A DNA stretch of 64,000 bases from Diplonema japonicum (GCA_964019335.1 OZ025660.1:372001-436000), one strand, 5' to 3'. Numbered from the stretch's first letter, positions 43,337 through 54,398 are shown. Program-made: numbers and translations. The notes: generated by a model from the sequence alone, not told the origin.

Positions 43337-44443
43337 TTACGCAATTCGCTGCTTTTCACAGAGTTCCTTGTAATTCTGCTGCAGTGCGATGATGCCAAGG
43401 GTTTCTATCAAGAAGTTCAAACCCTCCTCCTGAGGGCCTCTGTACTGCAGACTATTTCGGGGAGGAAGGATCCAACCAGGACACGGTTCGGGAGACGGGA
43501 GTTGCATCAGCCGCTTCCCAAAAAACGCAGCCTCACGGGACTCGGGAGACAATACCTTCTGAGCGGTCCTTTCCCCACAGACCTTCTCAACAGTGTCCCT
43601 GTAGATGTGTACATGGAACAGAGAAACAGAAACACCAATACCTGTATTTCGGGTCCCATACTGCATTCAGAGACCCCACGGCTACGAGAAGGTCTCTCGC
43701 CTTCACAGGTCCCACGCCGTCCACACCTTTGATTGAATCAGACGGTTGCCCGACCAATGCCCAGTATTCTGCAAGCTGGTGGGGTTCCACTCCAAACCTC
43801 TCCCGTATTGCGTCTATCCCATAAAGGAGCTTCATCTGCCTCCTTCTACCTTTTGTTTTTATTAATTTAATGTGCTTTGCTTTGTTTTCATACTTTCCAC
43901 AGTGACCCCGTTCTGGACCAATTGGAAGAGGTCCTGGTCCTTCGCGTGGATGGTCACGTTGTAGCCGATCTGCTTGGACACCGCGAGCTCCGCGATGATG
44001 TCGTCAGCCTCCATCCCTTTCTGCGACAGGCAGTGTTGTTTTCCAAGAATCTGTACTGCTGCTTCATGACACAGAGGGATTTGAGGAAGGAGGGTTGGGT
44101 GTCGTTTTCGGCCTGACTTATAACTCGGGTGTGATGAGTTGCGCCATGTCTTGCCAGAGTCGAAGGCGAGGGCGATCATGTCGGTGTTGAGGTGGAGTCG
44201 CTCCATGAGGCGGATGAGCTCGTTGGTGAAGCCCATGACTGCGTTGGTGGGCTGGCCCTTGATGTCGTGAACGGTCTCCGGTATCGCGTGGAAGGACGTG
44301 TGCACCCAGTTGGACGCATCGACTACGTGCATCGTCGGTTTTTGTATTTGCAACTCATTTCTCACTACTGTCACATCCGCACTCTTCTTCCTCTTTGGGG
44401 TTCTTTTGAAGGCAAATTTTGAAAACCTCTTCTTCGATCCCAT
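43337..44443 (-). CDS. Pol I-like 5'-3' exonuclease / structure-specific endonuclease, paralogue A
   Basis: Exons 43894-44443, 43642-43849 and 43337-43598 with introns of 44 and 43 nt give 339 aa. The start is ATG 44443 (MGSKKRFSKF) after a basic leader consistent with mitochondrial import. The protein has the PIN-like fold of bacterial DNA polymerase I 5' nuclease: VVDASNWVH (metal Asp), FDSGKTWRN, CHEAAVQILGKQ, GMEADDIIAELA (two acidic residues), AKDQDLFQLV (Asp pair) and GVDGVGPVKARDLL (H3TH DNA-binding motif). This matches SSE1-type enzymes that remove RNA primers in kinetoplastid mitochondria, and plastid/mitochondrial relatives elsewhere. It is almost identical to paralogue B in exons 2-3 and most of exon 1. 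Confidence 0.85.
43599..43641 (-). other. Mini-intron, 43 nt (intron 2 of paralogue A)
   Basis: GTATTGGTG...CATCTACAG. The same intron, identical in sequence as far as I can compare, is at 45833-45875 in paralogue B. Paralogue C lacks it. Confidence 0.75.
43850..43893 (-). other. Mini-intron, 44 nt (intron 1 of paralogue A)
   Basis: GTATGAAAAC...AACAAAAG, between VTVE and the ...MKLLYGIDAI coding segment. Paralogues B (46084-46116) and C (48500-48532) have introns at the same place, 33 nt each. Confidence 0.7.
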
Positions 44444-44568
44444 GCCCCATGTTCCTCCCGTTCTGGTGTGCTCACAACAGGCAAAAAAAAGATATAAAAT
44501 CACTACTGCATGATGAGAAGAAGTGCCCACCAATTTAAAAAAAAAAAAGAATAACTAACTGTTTAGTG

Positions 44569-44705
44569 AATATAAAATCCTATGATTTCACGCGCTGGTG
44601 GCAGTGGTTTTGACGAGTGAGGTAATTACTTCACGAGCGAAGCGAGTGTAAAAACGTTTAACGAGTCAAAACTGCCACCACAAGTGAAATCATCAATCTT
44701 ATATT
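44569..44705. repeat. 137-bp MITE-like foldback, ~45-bp inverted arms
   Basis: The left arm starts AATATAAAATCC and continues ATGATTTCAC...GGTGGCAG...TTTTGACGAG. The right arm ends with the reverse complement, CGAGTCAAAACTGCC...GTGAAATCATC...TATATT. There is no ORF. It sits between exonuclease paralogues A and B. It is non-autonomous, and no transposase is in the window. Confidence 0.7.
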
Positions 44706-44774
44706 ATCACAAATACGTTGTTTCATTTAACGTCAGCAAAATTTGAGTGTGTGGAGGGTGGCGGTGTACAAATT

Positions 44775-44822
44775 ATATATGAGTTAAAGGAAGTCTTTGT
44801 GAGACGCCCCCTTGTTCTCATC
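44775..44822 (+). repeat. Dispersed ~45-nt motif, copy 3
   Basis: ATATATGAGTTAAAGGAAGT followed by CTTTGTGAGACG and CCCCCTTGTTCTCAT. The upstream TGTACAAA also occurs before the SINE-like element at 46957. Confidence 0.5.
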
Positions 44823-45313
44823 CTCTACCTAAATTAATACCAATACTTAGGATAAGGCATGTGCCTCGGCAACGCTGCATAGGCGTGGCGCACGATGTCA
44901 TACCTCGGTTCTCTTGGTAAAGATGTTTGCCTTTTTTGTTGACTCGCCTTCTTGGAACCTCTTGAGGGGGACCTTTAGTCGGGGTCGTCTTGCAACTGCT
45001 TGTTGTAATTCCTCTTCGCCACTGAGTTTAGCTTTGAATAGGCCGTCCGGACTGAACTGGCAACGAGGCCTCGCTTGTTCATGTCATTGAAATAGAGAAT
45101 AAAATCCTTTTCTTTCGGACAGACCCTTCTTTCCTTCCGATAATTATGAAAGACACAAAAGCATGCCCACTCCTTTTCGTCTGGCTCTGGAAAGGGGTGA
45201 ACCCTGCTGTGTCAGCCTCTTGTGCAGTCGGGTTCTTGCCTATCCCAAAGGAACCTTGGTAGGTATTTTAGGAAGGTTTTGCTGAAATTAAGAGTGAAAA
45301 ATAATATTTCTTC

Positions 45314-45401
45314 TATCAGAATTTTTTCACTCCTGGGCCTAATTTTCTTTAGAAACCTGAGCGTGAAAATAAAGTCAGGAGTAAAATAAAGTGAATTCTG
45401 A
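45314..45401. repeat. Short foldback, ~25-bp arms
   Basis: TATCAGAATTTTTTCACTCC (45314) pairs with GGAGTAAAATAAAGTGAATTCTGA (to 45401), with a few unpaired bases. A T run of 47 nt follows at 45448-45494. Confidence 0.5.
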
Positions 45402-45445
45402 TTTTCGCTCCCACACGAAAATTTTGCTGGAGTTAAATAAAAACA

Positions 45446-45494
<49 letters not shown>

Positions 45495-45573
45495 CGGATC
45501 GTGTTGCCACCCCACTGTACTTAACGCAAAGAATCCCCACTTACTTTTAAAAAAAAGTTTTCAGCCCAACCTT

Positions 45574-46672
45574 TTAAACACGCTGCTTTTCACAGAGTTC
45601 CTTGTAATTCTGCTGCAGTGCGATGATGCCAAGGGTTTCTATCAAGAAGTTCAAACCCTCCTCCTGAGGGCCTCTGTACTGCAGACTATTTCGGGGAGGA
45701 AGGATCCAACCAGGACACGGTTCGGGAGACGGGAGTTGCATCAGCCGCTTCCCAAAAAACGCAGCCTCACGGGACTCGGGAGACAATACCTTCTGAGCGG
45801 TCCTTTCCCCACAGACCTTCTCAACAGTGTCCCTGTAGATGTGTACATGGAACAGAGAAACAGAAACACCAATACCTGTATTTCGGGTCCCATACTGCAT
45901 TCAGAGACCCCACGGCTACGAGAAGGTCTCTCGCCTTCACAGGTCCCACGCCGTCCACACCTTTGATTGAATCAGACGGTTGCCCGACCAATGCCCAGTA
46001 TTCTGCAAGCTGGTGGGGTTCCACTCCAAACTTCTTCCGTATTGCGTCTATCCCATAAAGGAGCTTCATCTGCTTCTTTCTGCCTGTTTATGTTATGCTT
46101 TGCTTTGTTTTCATACTTTCCACAGTGACCCCGTTCTGGACCAATTGGAAGAGGTCCTGGTCCTTCGCGTGGATGGTCACGTTGTAGCCAATCTGCTTGG
46201 ACACCGCGAGCTCCGCGATGATGTCGTCAGCCTCCATCCCTTTCTGCGACAGGCAGTGTTGTTTTCCAAGAATCTGTACTGCTGCTTCATGACACAGAGG
46301 GATTTGAGGAAGGAGGGTTGGGTGTCGTTTTCGGCCTGACTTATAACTCGGGTGTGATGAGTTGCGCCATGTCTTGCCAGAGTCGAAGGCGAGGGCGATC
46401 ATGTCGGTGTTGAGGTGGAGTCGCTCCATGAGGCGGATGAGCTCGTTGGTGAAGCCCATGACTGCGTTGGTGGGCTGGCCCTTGATGTCGTGAACGGTCT
46501 CCGGTATCGCGTGGAAGGACGTGTGCACCCAGTTGGACGCATCGACTACGTGCATCGTCGGTTTTTGTATTTTCACCTCATTCTTTATAACTGTCACCCC
46601 CTGATGCTTCCTCACATTTCTCTTGTTTCTTGGTGATGGTGCGAAGGTTGTCAGCCTTTTTTTCGGACCCAT
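45574..46672 (-). CDS. Pol I-like 5'-3' exonuclease, paralogue B (near-copy of A)
   Basis: Exons 46117-46672, 45876-46083 and 45574-45832, with introns of 33 and 43 nt, give 340 aa. The same active-site motifs as paralogue A are present. About 43352-44352 equals 45586-46575 almost base for base, including intron 2, so the duplication is recent. Differences concentrate in the first 40 residues (MGPKKRLTTFAPSPRN versus MGSKKRFSKFAFKRTP) and in intron 1, and the last residue differs (QRV versus QRIA). The diverged N-termini could give different targeting. Confidence 0.85.
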
Positions 46673-46956
46673 GCCATGTTCCTCCCTTTCTGGTTGTGAG
46701 GGACAATAAAAAACTGGAAGGGGGGAGGGGAGGGGAGAAATAGAATCGTTTGATAGATTTGTCCTTTTTTTTTTTTCTCTTCTCTTCAATTTTTTTTTTT
46801 TCCGGCAGTGACAAAAAAAAGAAAAAGAAAAATAGTGGTTTAAACAAAAAAAAAAACAAAAAAAAAAGTACACCCCAACCAAGTTATGGACAAGTTAGAT
46901 TTTTTTTTTTGTGTGTTTTACACAGCAGTGTACAAAAAAGAGAAAGAAAAAAAAAA

Positions 46957-47289
46957 TATATGAGTTAAAGGAGGCCGGTGTTGGCGGCGCCCTGCACAAG
47001 AACTGTCTACTTGATTACAGGGGGCGCGCCGCGGCCGAGTTGTAGCTTCTTCTGCGTTCCGCGTCGTGTCCTTAATGCGTGCGGTGTACAGCTCAACCCC
47101 AGCCGGTGCGTCCCGGGTAACCAAGATTCTGCGCTCGTGCAGTTTGCTGCCTGTTCGTCACCCTGAGAATCTGCATTATGTTCTTCCACTCGGGCGCTAC
47201 CGGTGATGACCGACGAGGAGGTCAACAGCGAACAACACATCTGATGTTTTTCTTATATTTTCATGTTATCCCCACCACCTGAAAAAAAT
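46957..47289 (+). mobile_element. SINE-like element B with A-rich tail
   Basis: Same element as 12411-12829, differing by a few substitutions and small indels (for example a missing GGAG and a shorter CACAC stretch). It starts ATATATGAGTTAAAGGAGGC and ends CCACCACCTGAAAAAAATAA. It lies upstream of paralogue B, between B and C. Confidence 0.55.
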
Positions 47290-48044
47290 AACATAAGATG
47301 CAGGGTTTCTCGTGCTGGGACCCTTTTCACTTGCATTTTCCCTCCCTCGATTTCTCTTAGGGAATAAGCAAAGTATCGGCTTTCTGGCATGTCGGCCAAG
47401 AAAGAAAACTCGATAAAATCTCAGTGTGCATGGGGTGCTCACCGTTCAAAAAGCAAAAGACCAGGTGGTGGTATATATGTGATATTAACAATAGTTATTA
47501 GAGGGAAAAAAAATTTTTAAAAAAAAAAAAAGAGAAGGGGGAAAGCCACAAGAAAGTTTTGAGGGTTTGACAGGCAACAGCGAAATCGGGAAATCAAAAG
47601 GAAATAATTTTCTTCCCGTTCTCATTTGTTACCCCTTTTACATTCGTACTTTTCTTTTTTTTCTTTCCTCCCAATTGGCTTCCCCCCTCTTTTTTTCACA
47701 CAAAAGATTAGAGAAAAAATTATCCGGGAAAAAAAAAAAGGAAAAAGAGGGGGGGGAAAAAGAACAAAAAGTTATCTTGAGGAGGGGATGGGAGGGGAGG
47801 AAATAATAAAATGCAAACATGGAAACCATATTACACCATAAACGAAATAAAAAAAAAGAAAATCTAAGGAAAGAAAAGAGAATGGGAAAAAAAAGGGGGG
47901 GGAAGTAAAAAAAAAAAATAAATAGGAAGCACACCTTTCCTTATTTTCTTTTTTTTTTTACCCCCCCTTTTTTTTTCCTCTCCCCGTTTTCTCAAAAAAA
48001 AAAAAAAAAAAAGGTCTAAGAGGAAATAGAAGAACAAAAAAAAA
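47290..48044. other. Intergenic, no gene seen
   Basis: About 750 bp of mixed then A/T/G homopolymer-rich sequence. All ORFs are low complexity. Confidence 0.6.
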
Positions 48045-49148
48045 TCATGCGTTTTTGCACAGCTCGGCAAAGGCTTTCCCCACAGCAATGAAGCCACAGC
48101 TGCTCAAGAACGCAGCGCCTTTCTTCTTCTTTGGGCCACCGAAGCTGAGATCGACAGGGGCCGGGCGGCTCCAGTCGTATTTTTCAGGAGAAGGGAGTTG
48201 CATCAATCTCTTGCCGAGGAAGGCATTTTCACGGGACTGCTTAGTCAGTACACCTTTGGTGGCAATTCCACAGGTTTTGCTCACAACGGTTTTGAATTTA
48301 GGGTCCCACACGGCATCCAAGGAACCGACCGCTGTGATAAGATTCTTAGCACGCAGAGGCCCCACACCGTCTACCCCTCGGATCATGTCAGCAGACTGTC
48401 CGGTTAATGCCCAGTACTCCGCCAGCTGGTGGGGTTCCAAGCCAAACTCATCCCTGACCTCCTGCGGCCCGTATCGCGTGAAGGCATTCTTCATTCTTCC
48501 TGATAATTTTTTTATTTTATAAAGGCTCATACTCTCGACCGTGATTCGATTGCTTACCAATTGCAAAAAATCCTGATCTTTAGTATGAATGGTTACATTG
48601 TAGTCCCTTCGTTTCAGCGACGCGAGTTCTGCGATGATGTCGTCCGCCTCCATCCCTTTCTGCGACAGGCAGTGTTGTTTTCCAAGGAGCTGCACCGCTG
48701 CTTCATGGCACACAGGGATTTGAGGAAGGAGGCTGATCGGCTTCTTCCTACCTGTTTTGTACTCCCCGCAGAGGTCGTTTCGCCAGGTTTTTCCCGAATC
48801 GAAGGCGAGGGCAACCATGTCCTTGCTGCGGAGGCGTCCCATGAGATTGATTAGCTGTCGGGAGAAGCCCATAATGGCTCCAGTGCGCATCCCGTCCTTG
48901 TTCTTGATATAATGCGGCATAGCGTAGTAGGAAGTGTAGATCCAGTTGTTCGCATCGACAAGATGCAGAATTGGTTTTTCCGATTCCTCTGGGCGCATTA
49001 CCGGCGCTGCGGTTGGTCTTTTGACAGCAGCTTTCTTCGTTGGTGCTTTTTTGTCGGCTGTGGTCTTTGCAGCTTTCTTGTTCTTGAAAAGCCATCTGGG
49101 CTTTTCCGCCGGGGTCTTCGGACTCAACCTCACTGCAGTCTTGAACAT
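48045..49148 (-). CDS. Pol I-like 5'-3' exonuclease, paralogue C (diverged)
   Basis: Exons 48533-49148 and 48045-48499 with a 33-nt in-frame intron (48500-48532) give 356 aa. The N-terminal 55 residues are Lys/Ala/Thr/Pro-rich (KTTADKKAPTKKAAVKR), fitting a long mitochondrial presequence or a basic DNA-binding tail. The catalytic motifs are intact: HLVDANNWIY, FDSGKTWRN, MEADDIIAEL, TKDQDFLQLV and GVDGVGPLRAKNL. It differs from A and B at many positions and lacks their intron 2, so it is the older branch, or it lost the intron. The ATG follows a run of about 18 A. Confidence 0.85.
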   Translation of the reverse strand: MFKTAVRLSPKTPAEKPRWLFKNKKAAKTTADKKAPTKKAAVKRPTAAPVMRPEESEKPILHLVDANNWIYTSYYAMPHYIKNKDGMRTGAIMGFSRQLINLMGRLRSKDMVALAFDSGKTWRNDLCGEYKTGRKKPISLLPQIPVCHEAAVQLLGKQHCLSQKGMEADDIIAELASLKRRDYNVTIHTKDQDFLQLVSNRITVESMSLYKIKKLSGRMKNAFTRYGPQEVRDEFGLEPHQLAEYWALTGQSADMIRGVDGVGPLRAKNLITAVGSLDAVWDPKFKTVVSKTCGIATKGVLTKQSRENAFLGKRLMQLPSPEKYDWSRPAPVDLSFGGPKKKKGAAFLSSCGFIAVGKAFAELCKNA

Positions 49149-50461
49149 TTTTTTTTTTTTTTTTTGTTGTTGACCTTTTTTTTTTTTTTTTTTTGTATAA
49201 TGATAAATAAAACGGGCTTATAAAAAAAAAAAAAAAAGGAAATGGGAATTTAAAAAAAAAAAAAAAAAAAAACAAAGAATTCGAAGTGGGGGACGGGGGG
49301 GATAATGCGAGGACAACAAAGAAGGGGTGAGAGGGCTATAAAAAATAATATATAAACCGATAGGGGGGGGGATAGAAAAAGAAATAGAAATAGACGGGAC
49401 GAACCGAGGGGGTGGGGGGGTGAATGCAAGACTGTGTGTTAATTTTCTTTTCCTTCATTCTTCTTATTCCTTTTTCTTTTTATATTAATTTGTTACGGCT
49501 TTTTTTCTTTTTTTTTGAATGGGGGGGGAGGACTAAAATCAATCCTCAAAAAGGGGGGGGGAGAAAAAGGAAGAAACAAATAATATACTACAAATGCCAT
49601 GGAAAAGAGAAAAGAAAAGGGAAACAAAGAATAACCCCCCCCCCCCCCCAACAACAACAACTACTTCGCCATTAGCCTCCTTCGGTGGAAAATAGATAGA
49701 AGGAAGTGTGTGCTAGCTTGCCCGCGCCCTTTTCTTCTCCCCCTTCCTTCGAAGGATTCTCCCCCTTCATAGGTGGAGTATGTAACTCAGTTTTCCACAA
49801 ATGACGATGGGGGAGAAGCAACTAAAAACTGTCGATTTCAGTTCAGCCCCTGAGTATGGGATAGTTTTTTTTTTTTTTTTTTTTTTTTTTAAATGTTAGA
49901 GAATTCCATACTGCCCTTCAGGGCACCCAAAAAAAAAAAAAGAAAATTCGCATTACTGCCGTATTTATTCTTTCTTCTGGTGGCACAAGGCGAAGTGTGG
50001 TTAATATTAATTTGGAAAAAAAAGGGGGGGGGGCACAAATATGGTGCTTTCTTTTTTTTCTCTCTTCTTTTTAACCTGATGCACACCGCGTAAAAACGGG
50101 CAGCATACAACCATAGCAAGTGTGTACAATGTATACAGGTAACAGTAGAAGTCATCAGTGTTTAAAGGTGGCAGAGCTCAAAAAGTACTCAGAAAAAAAA
50201 CACGAAATTTTTACAAACGACAAGTTTTATCGCGCCTTGGTGTGCATCAGGTTAATTTTATTTCTTCTTCTTGTATTCATTCTTTTTTTTTTTTCTTTTT
50301 TTTTTTTTTTTGTTACAAATATTTATCTTTCAAAAAAAAATGATTTTATAACTATATGCAACTTGTACCGAGCAAAAAAAAAAAAAAAAAAAAAAAAAAG
50401 AAGAAGAATGATTTTGGTTGCTTCATAAACCGCCTGGCGTACGAGCAACTTCTTAACCGCG
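49149..50461. other. Intergenic 1.3 kb, no gene seen
   Basis: Homopolymers of A, T, C and G (for example near 49635 and 49865), a long A run near 50375-50399, and no convincing ORF. Confidence 0.6.
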
Positions 50462-51037
50462 CTAGCGGATGTTGCTACCCTTCTGTGCTGAAGGATGCAT
50501 GGCTGCGGGAAGGGTGGACTGCGTTCTGGTAGGTTGTTGTGCTCTGTAGTCGGGCACGAAGGGGTCGGACCACTCTTTTCTCTGTGCAGTCGGTACTGCG
50601 CATTGTCTTTCCAGAATTTCGCACGTTCTGCTGGATGCGAATTTCGGCCTTCCGGTGTACCCCTTCAGTCGCTTGGGTGCACCTATCGATCGTAATGCCA
50701 CGGATTCAGTTATTTCCTTGGGCATGAACGGCTTTGGTGCGTGTGCCTCGGCTGCGCCCATCAGTCTTTCAATTATTTTTGCCAATCGGTTGGCCCTCTT
50801 GGTGCTGTCGTCTTGCCTGCCCAAAACGTACACCCCACTCGTCAGCTCGAAATCTATCACTAGCTCTAGTCTAGTCACCGACCCCTGCTTATTCCATTCT
50901 AATTTCGAAAGCCACTTAACTACTTCCGGCACTGGAAAAAAAAATCGCAGTTTTTTAAAAACCTTTTTTGCTCGTGCGAACAACAAGTAAAATGCAGCCG
51001 AAGACTGCCAAAGTGGGTGGAGAGAGGGGTGAATCAC
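50462..51037 (-). CDS. Repeat-associated ORF fragment, partner of 4033-5139
   Basis: About 191 codons open, of which the last 155 (from VPEVVKWLSKLEW) align by eye with the ORF at 4033-5139. The 3' end (CCGCCTGGCGTACGAGCAAC...GGATGCATGGCTGCGGG) recurs at 60228-60375 as a truncated copy. An upstream exon MSLLFRRGEQLGASPLNG followed by GTAAGT at 51041, and a TTTTCCAG acceptor at 50932, suggest an intron of about 110 nt. Its two sides are out of frame by one base, so this copy may be degenerate. Function unknown; mobile-element origin is inference. Confidence 0.4.
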   Translation of the reverse strand: MIHPSLHPLWQSSAAFYLLFARAKKVFKKLRFFFPVPEVVKWLSKLEWNKQGSVTRLELVIDFELTSGVYVLGRQDDSTKRANRLAKIIERLMGAAEAHAPKPFMPKEITESVALRSIGAPKRLKGYTGRPKFASSRTCEILERQCAVPTAQRKEWSDPFVPDYRAQQPTRTQSTLPAAMHPSAQKGSNIR

Positions 51038-51689
51038 TTACCTCCCCGCCTCCGCGCCAGACTCCAGACCGGGGTGAGTCAACCCCAAAGAGTCCAGGGT
51101 CAACCAACTCGTCGAGCAGGCCGTTCAGAGGGCTAGCTCCGAGTTGCTCCCCTCGGCGAAACAACAAAGACATATAGTCATAAAGAATTATGTTTTGTTT
51201 TTTGCACATTTCTCACCTTCTTCCCCTGGTGTCACAACAGCAAGAGAAGAATTTGCTTTGGTTTTCTTCCAATTTTAACATAGTAAGCCGAAAGACTCGT
51301 TTTTTTTTTTTAAGTTTTCTTCTTTTTTTTCAAAAAAAAAAAGGGGGGTAGGGTGGAAGAAAAAAAAAAAAAAAAAAAAAAAGGAAAAAAAGAAATCCCG
51401 GACATCATGGCTATCCAAAAAAAAAAAAGAAATCTTTTCGTCTTTCCTTTGTCGGAAAAAGAACAAAAAAAAAAACAGAAAATCGAGCGTCTTCACGTCT
51501 ATCAACAAAACAAACCAACGGGGAAGGTGGAAGGGAGAAAGATGTGTGCGAGTGTGTGGGGGGGGGGGGGGGGGGAGATACCTTTTGTGGGTGGGGGTAA
51601 GCCATTACTGACTCTCATTAGCCATCTGCTGTCACAGTTCCCCCATTGGTTCCTTCACCCTACATGACTTCAGGCCCCCTAGGTCGTAT

Positions 51690-51745
51690 ATAAAAAGAAT
51701 ATTCACTATGATAGGAACGAAGTGGATAGCAACGGCCCACCAATG
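51690..51745. repeat. Fragment of the mosaic repeat family
   Basis: AATATTCACTATGATAGGAA, then CGAAGTGGATAGCAACGGCC. It matches 24610-24652 and 19808-19850 with small differences, so the repeat family extends beyond the 15-26 kb zone. Confidence 0.6.
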
Positions 51746-52463
51746 GAGGAGTGGGAATTTGGAGGGTTTAACAAAAAAGGGGGGGGGGCAACTTTATTGA
51801 AAATCCTGCCTTTTTTCTTCTTTTTTTTTGTGAGTTCTTACGCCAGTTCTGACGTGAACGAAGGCTGCCTAGCCAGGGACTGCACACAATGAAGAAGGGT
51901 TGTGGGTCCATTGGGGGGGGGGGGGGGGGTAGTTTTCGGTAGTTTTAAAAATACGAGAGCAGCACCACGACTGGGGGGAAGGGAAGGAGAAGCCCTCTTT
52001 ATTCAAAGAGAGGGAAGTATTTAGCACGTGGGCAATGCACATTCTTTTTTGCTATGCAAAAGAAAAAAGAAAAAAGAAAAAAGAAAAAAGAAAAAAGGAA
52101 AAAGAAAAAACTTTATTTTTTTTTTCTCCCGGTAAGGGTAAGAAGAGCAGGGCAGGGGCCTGTCCACCTCGCGTAGCAAGGGTGTGGTTCAGAAGAGAAA
52201 AGCAGCAAAACTCCAAGTGTCCTGCAGCACATGGTGGTAGAAACAAAAAAAAAACCCCCCCCACTCGATTATTTTTTATTTTTTTATTTGTATCAATTGT
52301 CATTGTAAACAAACTACGCTACGCACTAACCTTTACAAGTTCAAATAGCCTTGTGGAAAGGGGGGGGGGGGGGGGGGGAAAGGACCAGGGGTCCCTCGGG
52401 AGCAGGGGGAGTTTTTTTTTTTTTTCCTTCTTCCTTCCCCTTTTCTTTTTTGAATTCTTTTTT
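51746..52463. other. Intergenic, no gene seen
   Basis: G and A homopolymers and an (AAAAAAG)n tract near 52060-52110. No ORF of note. Confidence 0.6.
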
Positions 52464-54153
52464 TTATTTAGATAACAGTTTCCTGAGAAATGCACCGTCA
52501 GGACACGCCTGTGATATATATTTTTATATTTTTTTTTTCTTCTTCTTTTCCCACAAACCTTTTTAAGGAAAGGGTGCTGCAGTAGATCCCAAGCGTTGGG
52601 CCGTTGTTGCGAATCCTTTTGCAGCATCGACTCCATAAAATGTCGGCACGACTTGGACCACCTCTCGGGTTTCTTTACCTTTGAAAAAAGATTTTTTTCT
52701 TTCAAAATCCACAAACCTTCGGTGCCGGCTGTGTGACAATAACATACAGGGCACGCATCGGGGGATGCTCCATCCACGGTGGTTCACCGTCGCACAGCTC
52801 AAGTGCAAGAATCCCCATCGACCAAATATCGGCTTTATAATCATAAGGCTCGCCCCGAATGACTTCTGGGGCCATCCAGTAAGGTGTGCCCACAACTGTC
52901 TTTCGCTTGAGATTTTCACCTTCTGCAAGTGCAGCACAGAACCCGAAGTCACCCATTTTCACATCACCCTTTGTGTTGAGAAGAACATTGTCAGACTTGA
53001 TGTCACGGTGAATCCGGCCCATGCTGTGCAGGTAGGCAAGGCCCTCCATTACGTTTTTGCAAATGTATGCGATTTGATCCTCGGAGAATGCAACGTGATT
53101 GTCCAAGAGGTCTGTAAGCTTCCCCCCGGACATGAGCTCCATGGCGATGTAGAGGACGTCCGCCTTGCGGTACGCGTTAAAGAAGGAGACGATGTTCTTA
53201 TGCTGCGAGGTGAACATCATGCTGATCTCGTTCTCAAGCGCGGGGAGCTCCTTCGCTTCGTTCTTTATGTATATCATTTTCAATGCTACCTTTTCCCCGT
53301 CTTTCTTTCTCGTTGCCTTGTACACCTCCCCTTGCGATCCCGAGTCCAACTTCACCATGCTGCTGTATTCCGCACGAACATCTCCTTGTGACAACAACTC
53401 CTTCAACTCATACTTTTGTTTTTTTGGAATGTTTGCACAGGGTAGCAATTGAGGTTGCACCCTTCCCGCAGGATGCTTCTCGGAAAAGCTTAACACCTTA
53501 AGTACCGTATCGGGGTGGAAAGCAGCTTCTTCTGCTGAAATACCCGAATATTTCAAAATAGCTTGGTACTGAGGTGGAATGGGTGTGGGTGCTGGGGAAG
53601 AGAACGTCGGGCCAGTTCCGCTCCTTTGCTGATGTTGTTGCTTTGTCGGTGTTGATGGTATTATAGTTGCAGCGGTCGATGTTGATGTTGATGTTGCCGG
53701 TGGGAGTTTTCCCTGGCTTACGCTTTTAACGTGTTCCGTCCATTCTTGCAATTTCTCTTCGCCTGGAAGAGATAAGATCAGGTCCTTGTGGTCGCCCCCA
53801 GGTTTTCGCGGTACCATTGGCCGGAACAACACACAATTCTCTTTGTACGCATTGAAGTGCACGGGAGCGCTTGGATGATTTGGTATGCAGGCCAATCTCT
53901 CCACTACCATCCCTGGCATGTAGTAGCACCCCGAACACTTCGCCCCCGGGTCCGCCGACGGGAAGTAACACACAAAATTCCCGCAAAACACAAACCACCT
54001 CTTATCCCACGGTGACATCACGCTCGTGCTCAATTTCAACGCCCACCCCTGCAGGTCCCTCTCCCGAAAGCTCCCCAGCACCGGTCTTTCTTTTATTATC
54101 CGTTTCCATTCCACAGCATCTCGCGTCACAGCCGGTTCTAGTATTTTCGGCAT
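52464..54153 (-). CDS. PH-domain STE20/PAK-type protein kinase with partial CRIB region
   Basis: Exons 52717-54153, 52559-52678 and 52464-52508 with introns of 38 and 50 nt give 533 aa. I start at ATG 54153 (MPKILEPAVT); longer frames read through UTR. A PH domain covers about 33-148 (LQGWALKLS, DKRWFVFCGNFVCYF, LQEWTEHVKSV). After a Thr/Ser/Pro linker, residues 191-223 match the autoinhibitory part of PAK p21-binding domains (PPQYQAILKYSGISAEE...DTVLKVLSF), but the CRIB core (ISxPxxFxHxxHVG) is missing. The kinase domain follows: GSQGEVYKA loop, VALKMIY, HRDIKSDN, DFGFCA, GTPYWMAPEV and a tail HPFLKKACPDG. PH-CRIB-kinase order is that of fungal Cla4. Loss of the CRIB core suggests GTPase-independent control (inference). 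Confidence 0.87.
52509..52558 (-). other. Mini-intron, 50 nt
   Basis: GTTTGTGGGAAAAG...TATATCACAG. Splicing yields the typical STE20 tail HPFLKKACPDG and a stop 14 codons later. Confidence 0.85.
52679..52716 (-). other. Mini-intron, 38 nt
   Basis: GTTTGTGGATTTT...TTTTTTCAAAG. Splicing joins QPAPK to VKKPERWSKSCRHFM. Confidence 0.8.
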
Positions 54154-54398
54154 TACCCCTGTTGAGATGGTTTTGTTGTTCTTTTTTTTCTCTTTTTTTG
54201 CGGCAATAAAAACATGACAAACACACACTGTTCGCCCCTCACTATACGTACACCCTTGATCAGATCGGAAGGAGGGCGTAGGACAACAAAAATAAAATAA
54301 GACAACGTTCTTTTTTCTTCTTCTTCTTCTTTCTGTCCCCGAGGCAGGAGGGAGGAGGGGGTACGCGTGGGAATGGAGGTCTTCCATAAGATGGCAAC

